Source of the DNA: VFZP01 sp043730365
GTDB taxonomy: Bacteria > Acidobacteriota > Terriglobia > Bryobacterales > Bryobacteraceae
Reading direction: 5' to 3'
Assembly (NCBI GenBank): GCA_043730365.1
Contig: JAYTKJ010000788.1
Span: 1 to 22,412, forward strand
Length of the DNA stretch: 22,412 nucleotides
A model generated the notes under the pieces. It was not told where the DNA came from. It saw nothing but the letters and a program-made list of their open reading frames with translations, and did no database searches. Shown here piece after piece: positions 1 to 7,872 of the stretch; position 1 is the stretch's first letter, and the number at the start of each line of letters is the position of its first letter. The translations under genes were made by a program, and so were the position numbers.

Positions 1-969
1 GCCAGGACGTCCGCGGCCTAGCGCGAAACAGACCCCGCACCAGAGGAACGGAATCGCCAGCGGCGCGAAGCCTTGATAATAGTGGCGCCAGATCCTGAGG
101 TAAGTGAGGAGTTCGAAAGCGGACAAATTGCTAGCGCCGGATAATCCCGCACGCATCAGGTACTTGGTGTGTGCGGACTCAATCATCGGTAGCCATCCTG
201 CAATGGATGCGTAAGTGGCCAGGGTTACCGTCAATGCCAGACCGGCCGGCACGCAAAGCGCCGCCACCAACCGCCACTCCCGCCGGCGGAGCCAGACGAT
301 GGCCAACGGAACTGCCGCCAGATAGCCAAGCCAATCGGTGTAGCAGATCGTGAAACTGGCCAACCCAATCAACCAGAGGCGCGGTTTTGGCTGCGTGGCA
401 GCCGCCACCAGTCCCATCCACATTGGAATGCTCAGGATCAACGAAAAATAGGCGGCTCCAAAATAGAGAAGGCTGACAGGGCTCAGCAGGAACACGCCGG
501 CCGCAATCAACTCCGGCAGACGCGACTCCGCGCCACCTCCCCAGGCAGATCGAATGGCCCTGGCCAACGCCCAGGCGCCGAGGGAGGACGCGACCATAGT
601 CAGCAGCCGGAGCGGGAATATCGAAGCCCCCTCGCCAACCATTTGAAAGAAGAGATACGAGAGATAAAACGCCAACGGTGGGAACGAAAGGAAGTAAGTG
701 TTGCCCTGCTCATCGAAGACCGACGCGACACCGTGCTCAACCTGGCGGTCTGAAGGATTCGGCCAATTGGTAACCAGCGAATAGTGATTGGCCTTAAGAC
801 CCGTCATCTGCCAGACGCGCGTCACTAACGCTGTGTGACTGGTGAGCCAATCGTGGGTGGATACGATTTCTCCGATTCGGGGCAAGCGGGCGAGCAACGC
901 CAGTATCACCAGGCCCGCGAGCGGGAGCCATTTAGGCCAGCTTGGTTGCGAGCTCTGCCCATCTTGCAT
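1..969 (-). CDS. GT-C fold membrane glycosyltransferase (PMT/ArnT-like), 3'-truncated by window edge
   Basis: An uninterrupted minus-strand frame of 323 codons runs from ATG at 969 to the left edge, so the C-terminus is missing. A GGAGG lies 12 bases before the ATG. The translation is strongly hydrophobic. A first membrane segment (about residues 15-30) is followed by a loop holding the acidic pair HDWLT, the position where GT-C enzymes carry their catalytic Asp. Next comes a SFPPLAFYLSYLFF segment and an 'FPLRLLTMVASSLGAWALAR' segment, a pattern typical of the PMT_2/GT39 superfamily, and then several more membrane helices. Such enzymes transfer sugars from polyprenyl-phosphate donors on the outer face of the inner membrane; the acceptor here is unknown. 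The start lies inside the end of the ABC-F gene (38-base overlap), suggesting co-transcription. Family assignment comes from pattern recognition, and a non-enzymatic polytopic protein is possible. Confidence 0.72.
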   Translation of the reverse strand, partial: MQDGQSSQPSWPKWLPLAGLVILALLARLPRIGEIVSTHDWLTSHTALVTRVWQMTGLKANHYSLVTNWPNPSDRQVEHGVASVFDEQGNTYFLSFPPLAFYLSYLFFQMVGEGASIFPLRLLTMVASSLGAWALARAIRSAWGGGAESRLPELIAAGVFLLSPVSLLYFGAAYFSLILSIPMWMGLVAAATQPKPRLWLIGLASFTICYTDWLGYLAAVPLAIVWLRRREWRLVAALCVPAGLALTVTLATYASIAGWLPMIESAHTKYLMRAGLSGASNLSAFELLTYLRIWRHYYQGFAPLAIPFLWCGVCFALGRGRPG

Positions 970-2731
970 AAAGCTGCTCCACCTCCGCTTGAGACTCCTG
1001 CACTTCGTTGTAGACCCGCTGCAGGTTGGCCGCGTCGCTCACCATCTCCGGGGATTGGAGCAAAGCCTTGCGCTGCTCCAGGACAGTCTCGGCGGCCAGA
1101 ATCTTCCCTTCGATTTGATCCCACTCACGCGCTTCCAAATAGGGGAGCTTCTTGCGCGGCGCGGCGGGCGGACCGGCCTCGTTCGGCGATCCTTTCTCTG
1201 CCTTGGCCCCGCCGCGCTTCGACGCTTGCTGCTGCGCCCACTGCGCGTAGTCGGCGTAGTAAGTCATTTCTCCGTCCGGCTCGAAAGCCAGGATCGTCGT
1301 TGCCACGCGGTCCAGCAGAAAGCGATCGTGGGTGACGAGCACCATCGCGCCCGTAAAATCCAGCAGGCTGTCTTCGAGTACTTCCAGCGTGGCGATGTCC
1401 AGATCGTTGGTGGGCTCGTCAAGCAGCAGCACGTCGGCCTCGCGCAGCATCAGCCGGGCAATCAGGACGCGCGCACGCTCGCCACCCGACAGATTCCGCA
1501 TCATCACGTCTAACTGATCTTCCCTGAACAGAAAACGCTTGGCCCAACCCGCCACGTGCTGCACACGATCGCGATAGATTACCGAATCACCATGCGGAGC
1601 CAGCGCGCGGCGCAGCGGCACGTCGAGCTCGAGCTGATCGCGATTCTGATCGAAGTAAACCATGCGTAGCTTTTCGGCGCGGAAAACCTCGCCAGCCTGG
1701 GGCTCATTTTCGCCGAGGAGGATTCGGAGCAGGCTGGTCTTTCCCGTGCCATTCCCGCCCAGCAGGCCGATGCGAACGCCCGGCGAAAGCTTCATGTTGA
1801 GATTGGAGAACAGGGTCCGCTCGCCCATCTGGCAGGCCACGCCGGTGGCTTCGAGCAACTTCTTGGTTTGCCGGTCCGAGGCTGTAAAATCGATCCGCGC
1901 GACGCTGGACCGGCGCCGGTCGCTCACGTCGGCCAGTTCGCCAATCAATCGGCCGGCCTCATCGATGCGCGCTTTGGACTTGGTGGTCCGCGCCTTGGCT
2001 CCGCGCCGCAGCCACTCCACTTCGCGCTTCACCTTCGTCTGCAGTGACTCTTCGAGTTTGGCTTGGGTCGAGGCAAACTCGGCGCGCTTCTCGAGAAATG
2101 CGCTATACGGCCCGACCGCGCGAAAGAGCCCGTCCGGATACAGCCGGTTGAGCTCAGCCATCGACGTGGTTACGTTCTCCAGGAAGTAGCGGTCGTGACT
2201 AACCATCACGCAGGCAAAGCGAGCCTGGCTCAGCAACTTTTCGAGCCAGATGATTCCCGCGACGTCCAGATGGTTGGTGGGCTCGTCGAGCAACAGGATG
2301 TCCGGTGTCTGGACCAACGCCTCGGCGATCGCCAATCGTTTTCGCCAACCACCCGATAATCGGTCGGCCTCCAAGTTCTGGTCCACCGAACCCGCTGTGA
2401 AGCCGGCTGCGCCCAGCGTCGTGTTCAGCAGTGCATCAAAATCATCGCCGCTCGGACAGGCGGCTTCGAGCACCTGCCGCACGCTAAAGCCCGCGGGAAA
2501 AACCGAATCCTGCGGAACATAGCAAAGCCGCGATCCCTTTCGCAGCGACCGCTCACCGGCGTCCAGGTCTTCGGTTCCGGCCATCACTTTCAGTAACGTG
2601 GACTTGCCGCTGCCATTCGGACCAATCAGCCCCAGCCGATCTTCCTCGGAAACGGTGAACGATACATTCTCAAAAAGCGTCCGCGAACCAAAGCTTTTCT
2701 TGAGGCCCCTGCAATTCAATATCAAACTCAT
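932..2731 (-). CDS. ABC-F family ATPase, Uup-like (599 aa)
   Basis: This is a soluble protein with two ABC ATPase domains in tandem and no membrane segments, the hallmark of the ABC-F family that acts on the ribosome. The first domain has Walker A GPNGSGKST (Lys43), signature LSGGWRKR and Walker B LLLDEPTNHLD. The second has GGNGTGKTS (Lys331), LSGGERAR and LLLDEPTNDLD. Between them (about residues 230-290) is a charged linker with the basic stretch LRRGAKARTTKSKARIDEA. The C-terminus after about residue 530 is a predicted coiled coil (LEAREWDQIEGKILAAE onward), which favours the Uup/YheS group over EttA. Uup-type proteins are linked to ribosome function and to precise excision of transposons. 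The ATG at 2731 has only a weak ribosome binding site. The short divergent gap to the hydrolase gene must hold the promoter. Confidence 0.93.
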   Translation of the reverse strand: MSLILNCRGLKKSFGSRTLFENVSFTVSEEDRLGLIGPNGSGKSTLLKVMAGTEDLDAGERSLRKGSRLCYVPQDSVFPAGFSVRQVLEAACPSGDDFDALLNTTLGAAGFTAGSVDQNLEADRLSGGWRKRLAIAEALVQTPDILLLDEPTNHLDVAGIIWLEKLLSQARFACVMVSHDRYFLENVTTSMAELNRLYPDGLFRAVGPYSAFLEKRAEFASTQAKLEESLQTKVKREVEWLRRGAKARTTKSKARIDEAGRLIGELADVSDRRRSSVARIDFTASDRQTKKLLEATGVACQMGERTLFSNLNMKLSPGVRIGLLGGNGTGKTSLLRILLGENEPQAGEVFRAEKLRMVYFDQNRDQLELDVPLRRALAPHGDSVIYRDRVQHVAGWAKRFLFREDQLDVMMRNLSGGERARVLIARLMLREADVLLLDEPTNDLDIATLEVLEDSLLDFTGAMVLVTHDRFLLDRVATTILAFEPDGEMTYYADYAQWAQQQASKRGGAKAEKGSPNEAGPPAAPRKKLPYLEAREWDQIEGKILAAETVLEQRKALLQSPEMVSDAANLQRVYNEVQESQAEVEQLYARWAELATKLA

Positions 2732-2782
2732 TAGCTTTGTTCATGCTAGCGCGCCTCGAGCGGAATGGTAAGCTGTGGATCG

Positions 2783-4633
2783 ATGAAACATTGCCTGCTC
2801 TTGGCGTTTTGCCTGTCGGCCGCGGCTCAGACCGCGGTGGAATCGCTGGTCTCCCGGCAAATCCTTGACCCCGACCAAGCCTTGGTGGACGCGCAGGTTT
2901 ACACCGGGTCGCGCGTACCACTGCTGCCTGGCTTTACCTCGAAGGCGCAATGGGACGCTTATGCGGCCAAGCTCCGGCAGCGCGTTCTCAATGAGGTAGT
3001 GTTTCGCGGTGAGGCAGGGAAGTGGCGGGACTTCAAGGCCGGCGTTGAAATCGAACCGCCGTTCGTCAAAGCGGATGGCTACACCGTGCGGCGCTTCAAG
3101 ATGGAAGTGGTGCCGGGCCTTTGGACGCCGGGTCTGATCTATGAGCCGGCCAATCCGCTAGCGAAAGTTCCAGTCGTGCTCAATGTCAATGGTCATGAAG
3201 GCAACGGCACCCAGACACCCTATATACAGACACGCTGCATCAATCTGGCGCGCAAAGGAATGATCGCCGTCAACCCAGAATGGCTCGGCATGGGGCAACT
3301 CAAATCCGACAATTTTGGGCACTATCGATCCAATCAACTTGACTTGGTGGGGACGAGCGGCTTGTCGGTTTTCTATCTCCAGATGAAGCGCGCGCTGGAT
3401 CTGGCCACGAGCCTGCCAAACGCCGACGCGACGCGGGTGGCCGTGACGGGGCTTTCGGGCGGTGGTTGGCAGACCATCACCATCAGCTCGCTCGACACGC
3501 GCGTGGCGCTGGCGATGTCAGTGGCCGGCTACTCGAGCTACACGACGCGAGCCCAATGGCCGCAACTCGACCTGGGCGACTCCGAACAAACACCTTCCGA
3601 CCTGGCCTCGGTAGCCGACTACACGCATCTCACCGCCTTGATGGCCTCGCGCCGTCTCATCGTCGCCAACAATGCGAAAGACACTTGCTGCTTTCGGGCG
3701 GACTACGCGATCGCGCCGTTGATCCAGGCCGCCCGGCCCATCTTCCAACTCGCCGGAGGCAAGCTCTCGTATCACGTCAACCATGGCGCCGGCCACAACT
3801 ATGACGCCGACAACCGCGAGGCGCTTTACCGGGCCCTCCGTGAGACTTTCCATCTCAACTTCGATCCACGCGATATCAACGTGGACGCCGACATCCGCAC
3901 GCAGGAGCAACTCCGCCCAGCGCTGCCAGCCAACAACGCGGACTTCCACACGCTGGCATTGGGATTGGCGAAAGGTCTGCCGCGGGCGGGACAAGCTACG
4001 CGCGAGAAGCTCGTCTCGGTGGTGCGATACCGCTCTATGCCGCTTATGGCGCTGCACGACGGCGCCGGTCAGAAGGACGCGCTGCGCAGCGTCTATTGGA
4101 AGCTGAGAATCGATGGAGCCTGGACTATTCCAGCCGTCGAGATCTACTCGGGCGCCCCGCAATCCACCGTGATCGTGGTGGCAGACGCCGGCCGCACCGC
4201 TGCCTCAACCAAGATCGCCGGGCTGATCGCGCAAGGCAAGCGCGTGGTCGCCATTGACCCGTTCTATTTCGGCGAGTCCAAGCTCTCGAAGCGCGACTTC
4301 CTCTTTGCGATGTTGATTGCCGGCCTCGGCGAGCGCCCGCTGGGCCTGCAAGCCGGACAGATCTCCGCGGTGGCGCGTTGGCTCGCTGTGGAACGGAAAC
4401 TGGGGCCGGTGACGGTGGAGGCTATCGGGCCGCGCACGTCGTTGGGAACCGTGATTGCCGCGGCGCTCGAAACCAAGGCGATCGCCGGATACGCGACCGA
4501 AGAGGCCTTCAAGTCGCTCCACGAGATTCTGGAGCAGAACTTGCCGGTGGACAAGGCGCCAGAGCTATTCTGCTTCGGGTTACTGGAAGCCTTCGACATT
4601 CCTCAACTCAAGACGCTCGCCAAACGCCGCTAG
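2783..4633 (+). CDS. Secreted alpha/beta hydrolase (acetyl-xylan-esterase/prolyl-oligopeptidase-like), two-domain
   Basis: I chose the ATG at 2783 over an in-frame ATG at 2765 because it places a clean signal peptide (MKHCLLLAFCLSAAAQ) at the N-terminus; the mature protein is then about 600 aa of a 616-aa precursor. The first domain (about residues 90-350) is an alpha/beta hydrolase. It has an NVNGHEGNG strand, a nucleophile elbow GLSGGGWQT with Ser225, and a histidine region NHGAGHNYD (His334 or His338). The second half (about 430-616) repeats the fold in outline, with a VIVVADAGRT strand and a VVAIDPFYFGES segment. Where a GxSxG elbow is expected it reads IGPRTS, so this copy is probably inactive. 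Family members of this layout are periplasmic esterases or peptidases acting on plant polymers; the substrate cannot be read from sequence. Its stop touches that of dnaB. Confidence 0.85.
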   Translation: MKHCLLLAFCLSAAAQTAVESLVSRQILDPDQALVDAQVYTGSRVPLLPGFTSKAQWDAYAAKLRQRVLNEVVFRGEAGKWRDFKAGVEIEPPFVKADGYTVRRFKMEVVPGLWTPGLIYEPANPLAKVPVVLNVNGHEGNGTQTPYIQTRCINLARKGMIAVNPEWLGMGQLKSDNFGHYRSNQLDLVGTSGLSVFYLQMKRALDLATSLPNADATRVAVTGLSGGGWQTITISSLDTRVALAMSVAGYSSYTTRAQWPQLDLGDSEQTPSDLASVADYTHLTALMASRRLIVANNAKDTCCFRADYAIAPLIQAARPIFQLAGGKLSYHVNHGAGHNYDADNREALYRALRETFHLNFDPRDINVDADIRTQEQLRPALPANNADFHTLALGLAKGLPRAGQATREKLVSVVRYRSMPLMALHDGAGQKDALRSVYWKLRIDGAWTIPAVEIYSGAPQSTVIVVADAGRTAASTKIAGLIAQGKRVVAIDPFYFGESKLSKRDFLFAMLIAGLGERPLGLQAGQISAVARWLAVERKLGPVTVEAIGPRTSLGTVIAAALETKAIAGYATEEAFKSLHEILEQNLPVDKAPELFCFGLLEAFDIPQLKTLAKRR

Positions 4634-6019
4634 CTAGATTCCTTGCGGTTCCGGTAAGTCATCCGTCATGTTCTCGAACTTGGTGAACTGACGAAGGAAG
4701 GCCAACTTGGCCTTGCCGGTGGGGCCGTTGCGTTGCTTGGCGATGATCACCTCGGCCAAGCCCCGCAAGTCTTCCCGATCCGGCTTGTAATATTCAGGCC
4801 GGAAGATGAACCAGACCATGTCGGCGTCCTGTTCAATGGAGCCGGACTCGCGCAGATCGCTCAGTTGTGGAATATGATCGCCCTGGGGGCGTGTTTCAGT
4901 GGCGCGATTGAGCTGCGAGAGGACGAGGAAGGGAACCTTTAGTTCCTTGGCCAGGAGCTTCAGTCCGCGCGACAGGCCGCTAACTTCCTGCGTCCGATTC
5001 TCCTGACGGCCGCGCCCGCTCATGAGTTGGAGATAGTCGATCACCACCAGGCTCAGTCCGTGCTCGGCCTTGATACGGCGCAGCTTGGAGTGGATGTCCA
5101 TGATGTTCGCGCCGCCAGAATCGTCAATGAACAATGGCGCTTCGGCCAGCTTCACGGCCGCCATCTGCAGCAGGCGGCGCTCGTCCTGATTGAGATAGCC
5201 CAAGCGGAATTTCTGCTGGTCCACGTGCGCCTCGGCGCAGATCAGGCGCGTGAGCAACTGCTCGTTGGACATTTCGAGCGAGAACACGGCAACGGTACGC
5301 GGATCGCCTTCGCGCGTGGCGATGCGTTGGGCGATGTTCAGGGCCAGCGCGGTCTTGCCCATGGCGGGGCGCGCGGCCAGAATGATCAGTTCACCAGGAT
5401 GAAATCCGCTGGTCATTTCATCGAGCTTGAAGAAGCCGCTGGCCAGGCCGCTGATGCGCTTGCTGGGATCGAGGAACGCGCTGATGCCGCCTTCGAACTG
5501 CTCAATGATGTCGCCCGGCCGCAGCAGTTTGTCCTTGGACTTGGCGTCGCTCAACCGAAGCAGCGACTCTTCGGCATCGCCCAGGATTACCGAGGGGTGC
5601 TCCTGATCCAGCATGGCCCGCTCAATGATGGCCTGCGAGCTGACAATGATGCGCCTGAGGAGAGACTTCTCCTTGACGATCCGGGCGTAGCTTTCGAGGT
5701 TATAAATCTGCGGCAGCCCGTTGTCGAGCGAAACCAGATATGACAAGCCGTCGACAGATTCGAGCTGCCCGCGCCTCATGAGCTCGTTGCAGACCGTGAC
5801 GCGATCAATACGCTCACCGGAATCGTTCAGCGCCAGCATGGCGTTGAAAATGCGCTTGTGCTTTTCGAGGCTAAAGTCGTCCGGCTCGAGGATCGCGCCG
5901 ATGACCACGAAGGACGAGTCCTCCAGCATGATGGCGCCGAGCACCAGTTGTTCGGCGTCGGCGTTGGCCGGCAACCCGCGCTCGAAAGTTGTGTCTCGCA
6001 TGGACATCGGACTACTCAA
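4634..6019 (-). CDS. dnaB: Replicative DNA helicase DnaB
   Basis: This is the hexameric 5'-3' helicase that unwinds the replication fork. The N-terminal domain (about residues 15-120, starting near PANADAEQLVLGAIM) is the DnaG-interacting helical domain. The C-terminal RecA-like domain has Walker A AARPAMGKT (Lys222), Walker B LVVIDYLQLM, and the motif near LRESGSIEQDADMVWFIF that carries the arginine finger and DNA-binding loops. At 461 aa it is a normal length with no intein. The codon at 6019 is TTG. I keep it because an AAGGA sits about 9 bases upstream, whereas the in-frame ATGs at 6007 and 6001 lack a good ribosome binding site; the true protein could begin at either. The last codon abuts the convergent hydrolase stop. 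The efflux operon ends about 200 bases upstream on the same strand. Confidence 0.96.
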   Translation of the reverse strand: MSSPMSMRDTTFERGLPANADAEQLVLGAIMLEDSSFVVIGAILEPDDFSLEKHKRIFNAMLALNDSGERIDRVTVCNELMRRGQLESVDGLSYLVSLDNGLPQIYNLESYARIVKEKSLLRRIIVSSQAIIERAMLDQEHPSVILGDAEESLLRLSDAKSKDKLLRPGDIIEQFEGGISAFLDPSKRISGLASGFFKLDEMTSGFHPGELIILAARPAMGKTALALNIAQRIATREGDPRTVAVFSLEMSNEQLLTRLICAEAHVDQQKFRLGYLNQDERRLLQMAAVKLAEAPLFIDDSGGANIMDIHSKLRRIKAEHGLSLVVIDYLQLMSGRGRQENRTQEVSGLSRGLKLLAKELKVPFLVLSQLNRATETRPQGDHIPQLSDLRESGSIEQDADMVWFIFRPEYYKPDREDLRGLAEVIIAKQRNGPTGKAKLAFLRQFTKFENMTDDLPEPQGI

Positions 6020-6223
6020 GGTAACGATCCTTCGGGGCGTCTGGCAAGCAAAGAATCCCCTTCAAGCCCAATTAGTTGAGGAAAAGCCCCGGTGAACTCC
6101 AAGCCGCTGACCCGGCAAGCCAAGGCACGAGATATCCACAGGTTTTCCGCAAACAACTCTTGCCTGATTTGTTTTTACTACAATTCAGTCACGAGCGCCA
6201 GCGCTTTCCGGCCAAGCACATGG

Positions 6224-7867
6224 TCAGCGGACCGTAAGCTGATGACTGGAGAGGGTCTCGCCCGAGGCCTGCTGGAGGCGCGAGACGGCCTTGTTGTAAT
6301 CCAGCCTACTGACGACCACCCGGCGGAGCGAGTCCGTGTACTCGTTCTGGCGCGTGAGGACGAGGAAACTGGTTGACTCACCGGCCTGGAAGAGTCTGGT
6401 TTCGCTGTCGAGCTTTTCCTTGGCTGCGCGCGAACTGGCCTCGGCGGCCTGGATCCGCTGGCGGGCCGTCTCAATGGCCTGCATGGCTGATCGCACCTGC
6501 GCGACAATGCCCTGCTCAATGCGGGCACGTTCCAACCCGAGCCGCTTCTCGGTAATCGCGGCGTTGGCGGCGTTGGCCTTACTGGTTTGATTGCGCGTGT
6601 TCCAATCCATGGAGACGCCCACCTGGATACCCGGATAGTTGCCGCCGAAGAGACCCGACAGCACCGAGCCATAGCCGCCAATCAGACTGCCCGGCAGGGA
6701 GCCAAAGCTGGCAGCCGGCAGGAGAGGCAAACCGGCGCGCGCCGAGAGTTCATTGAGGCGTTGAGTTTGGACGGCGCTACTTTGCGCGAAAGGGTTGGTG
6801 CCGCCGCCGGTAGGGATGTTGCCGGCCAAGCCTGAATTGGTGTAGTTGGCCACCAGATTGACCTGGGGCTTGAGTTGATCGGCGGCCAGTGCTTTCTGGA
6901 TATCGTTAGACTCGCGGCGGAGCGCCACGTGGCGAAGTTCGGGCCGTTTTTGCAGAGCGCCGTCGACGACCTTCTGAAGATCGTCGGAGGTGGGCGCGTC
7001 CTTGGCCTGCTCTTCACCCGGCACGATGACGTCACCCCAAATCGTGTCCTCTTTGCCAGAGGCAATCAGGGTCTTGAGATTGTTCTCCGCATCGGTGACC
7101 GCGTTGAGGGAAGCGAAGTAAGTATCGCGCCGCCGCTCGAGTTCGGCTTCGGCGCCGGCCAGCTCAACCGGAGCCAAGGTGCCGGCGGCGATCATACGCT
7201 TGCTCCGCCCGGTTTGCTCCTGGGCCCACTGCACACCTTCCGCCGCCACGCGCACTCCTTGGCGAACGCTGACCAAATCCCAATAGGCGAGCTCGGTGCG
7301 GGAAACCACGTCAATGACGCGGAGCTCGAGATCTGTTTCGGACACATCGATCGCCTTGGAGCGGATGCGCAACTCGACCCGATCACGATCGATCAACCGA
7401 TTGCGCCACAGCGGCTGCGTGATGCCGAAGAGCAGGCGCGATTGAGTGTAAGGATTGAGCCCGGCAAACGGGTTGTTGGTGGACTGCCGGCTGTTATCAA
7501 AGCCAGCTTGGACGGTGGCGCCTTGCCAGGGCAGCTTTTGCAGGAAGCTGAAATTCTGATTGTTAAAGCGCTCGGTGAGCTTGCCATCGGCGGCAAACAA
7601 CGAGTTGGTGGTGGGCGTGTTGCGGGACTCCAACGTGGGCTGCCATCGGAAAATGCCATCGAAGGCGCCCTTGGCGGCGTTCAGTAGTTGACGGGATGAG
7701 GCGACGCCGGTGCGCTCGATCTCGATGTCGAGGTTGTGGCGCAACGCCAGTTCGAGTGCTTCCTGGAGCGACAGTTTCTTTTCGATGACGCCCACACCCA
7801 CGCGGGCGGGCTCCTGGGCGACGGCCAGCGCCGCCGCGACGAAGAAGAGGAAAAATGTTTTAATCAT
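6224..7867 (-). CDS. TolC-like outer membrane efflux channel (547 aa)
   Basis: This is the outer membrane component of the tripartite efflux pump. The signal peptide is MIKTFFLFFVAAALAVAQ. It is followed by the OEP-family opening pattern LSLQEALELALRHNLDIEIER, and long alpha-helical heptad regions appear in both halves (for example ELAGAEAELERRRDTYFASL and a second near IEQGIVAQVRSAMQAIETAR). At 547 aa it is longer than classical TolC. The extra length is a Gly/Pro-rich insertion at about residues 345-420 (around NIPTGGGTNPFAQSS and GSVLSGLFGGNYPG), probably in extracellular or barrel-loop positions. The ATG at 7867 is 5 bases after the RND stop and has a GGAG about 10 bases upstream. It is the last gene of the operon, so regulation is expected through the upstream tetR. 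Confidence 0.92.
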   Translation of the reverse strand: MIKTFFLFFVAAALAVAQEPARVGVGVIEKKLSLQEALELALRHNLDIEIERTGVASSRQLLNAAKGAFDGIFRWQPTLESRNTPTTNSLFAADGKLTERFNNQNFSFLQKLPWQGATVQAGFDNSRQSTNNPFAGLNPYTQSRLLFGITQPLWRNRLIDRDRVELRIRSKAIDVSETDLELRVIDVVSRTELAYWDLVSVRQGVRVAAEGVQWAQEQTGRSKRMIAAGTLAPVELAGAEAELERRRDTYFASLNAVTDAENNLKTLIASGKEDTIWGDVIVPGEEQAKDAPTSDDLQKVVDGALQKRPELRHVALRRESNDIQKALAADQLKPQVNLVANYTNSGLAGNIPTGGGTNPFAQSSAVQTQRLNELSARAGLPLLPAASFGSLPGSLIGGYGSVLSGLFGGNYPGIQVGVSMDWNTRNQTSKANAANAAITEKRLGLERARIEQGIVAQVRSAMQAIETARQRIQAAEASSRAAKEKLDSETRLFQAGESTSFLVLTRQNEYTDSLRRVVVSRLDYNKAVSRLQQASGETLSSHQLTVR

Positions 7868-7872
7868 TCGGT

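Noticed and set aside
5027..5743. A 238-codon plus-strand open frame opposite dnaB
   Set aside because: Antisense shadow of a conserved helicase, with no recognisable motifs.
6180..6223. Terminator hairpin after the TolC-like gene (AGCGCTGGCGCT on the minus strand)
   Set aside because: The stem is only 4-5 bp with a minimal loop, and no T-run follows on the minus strand.
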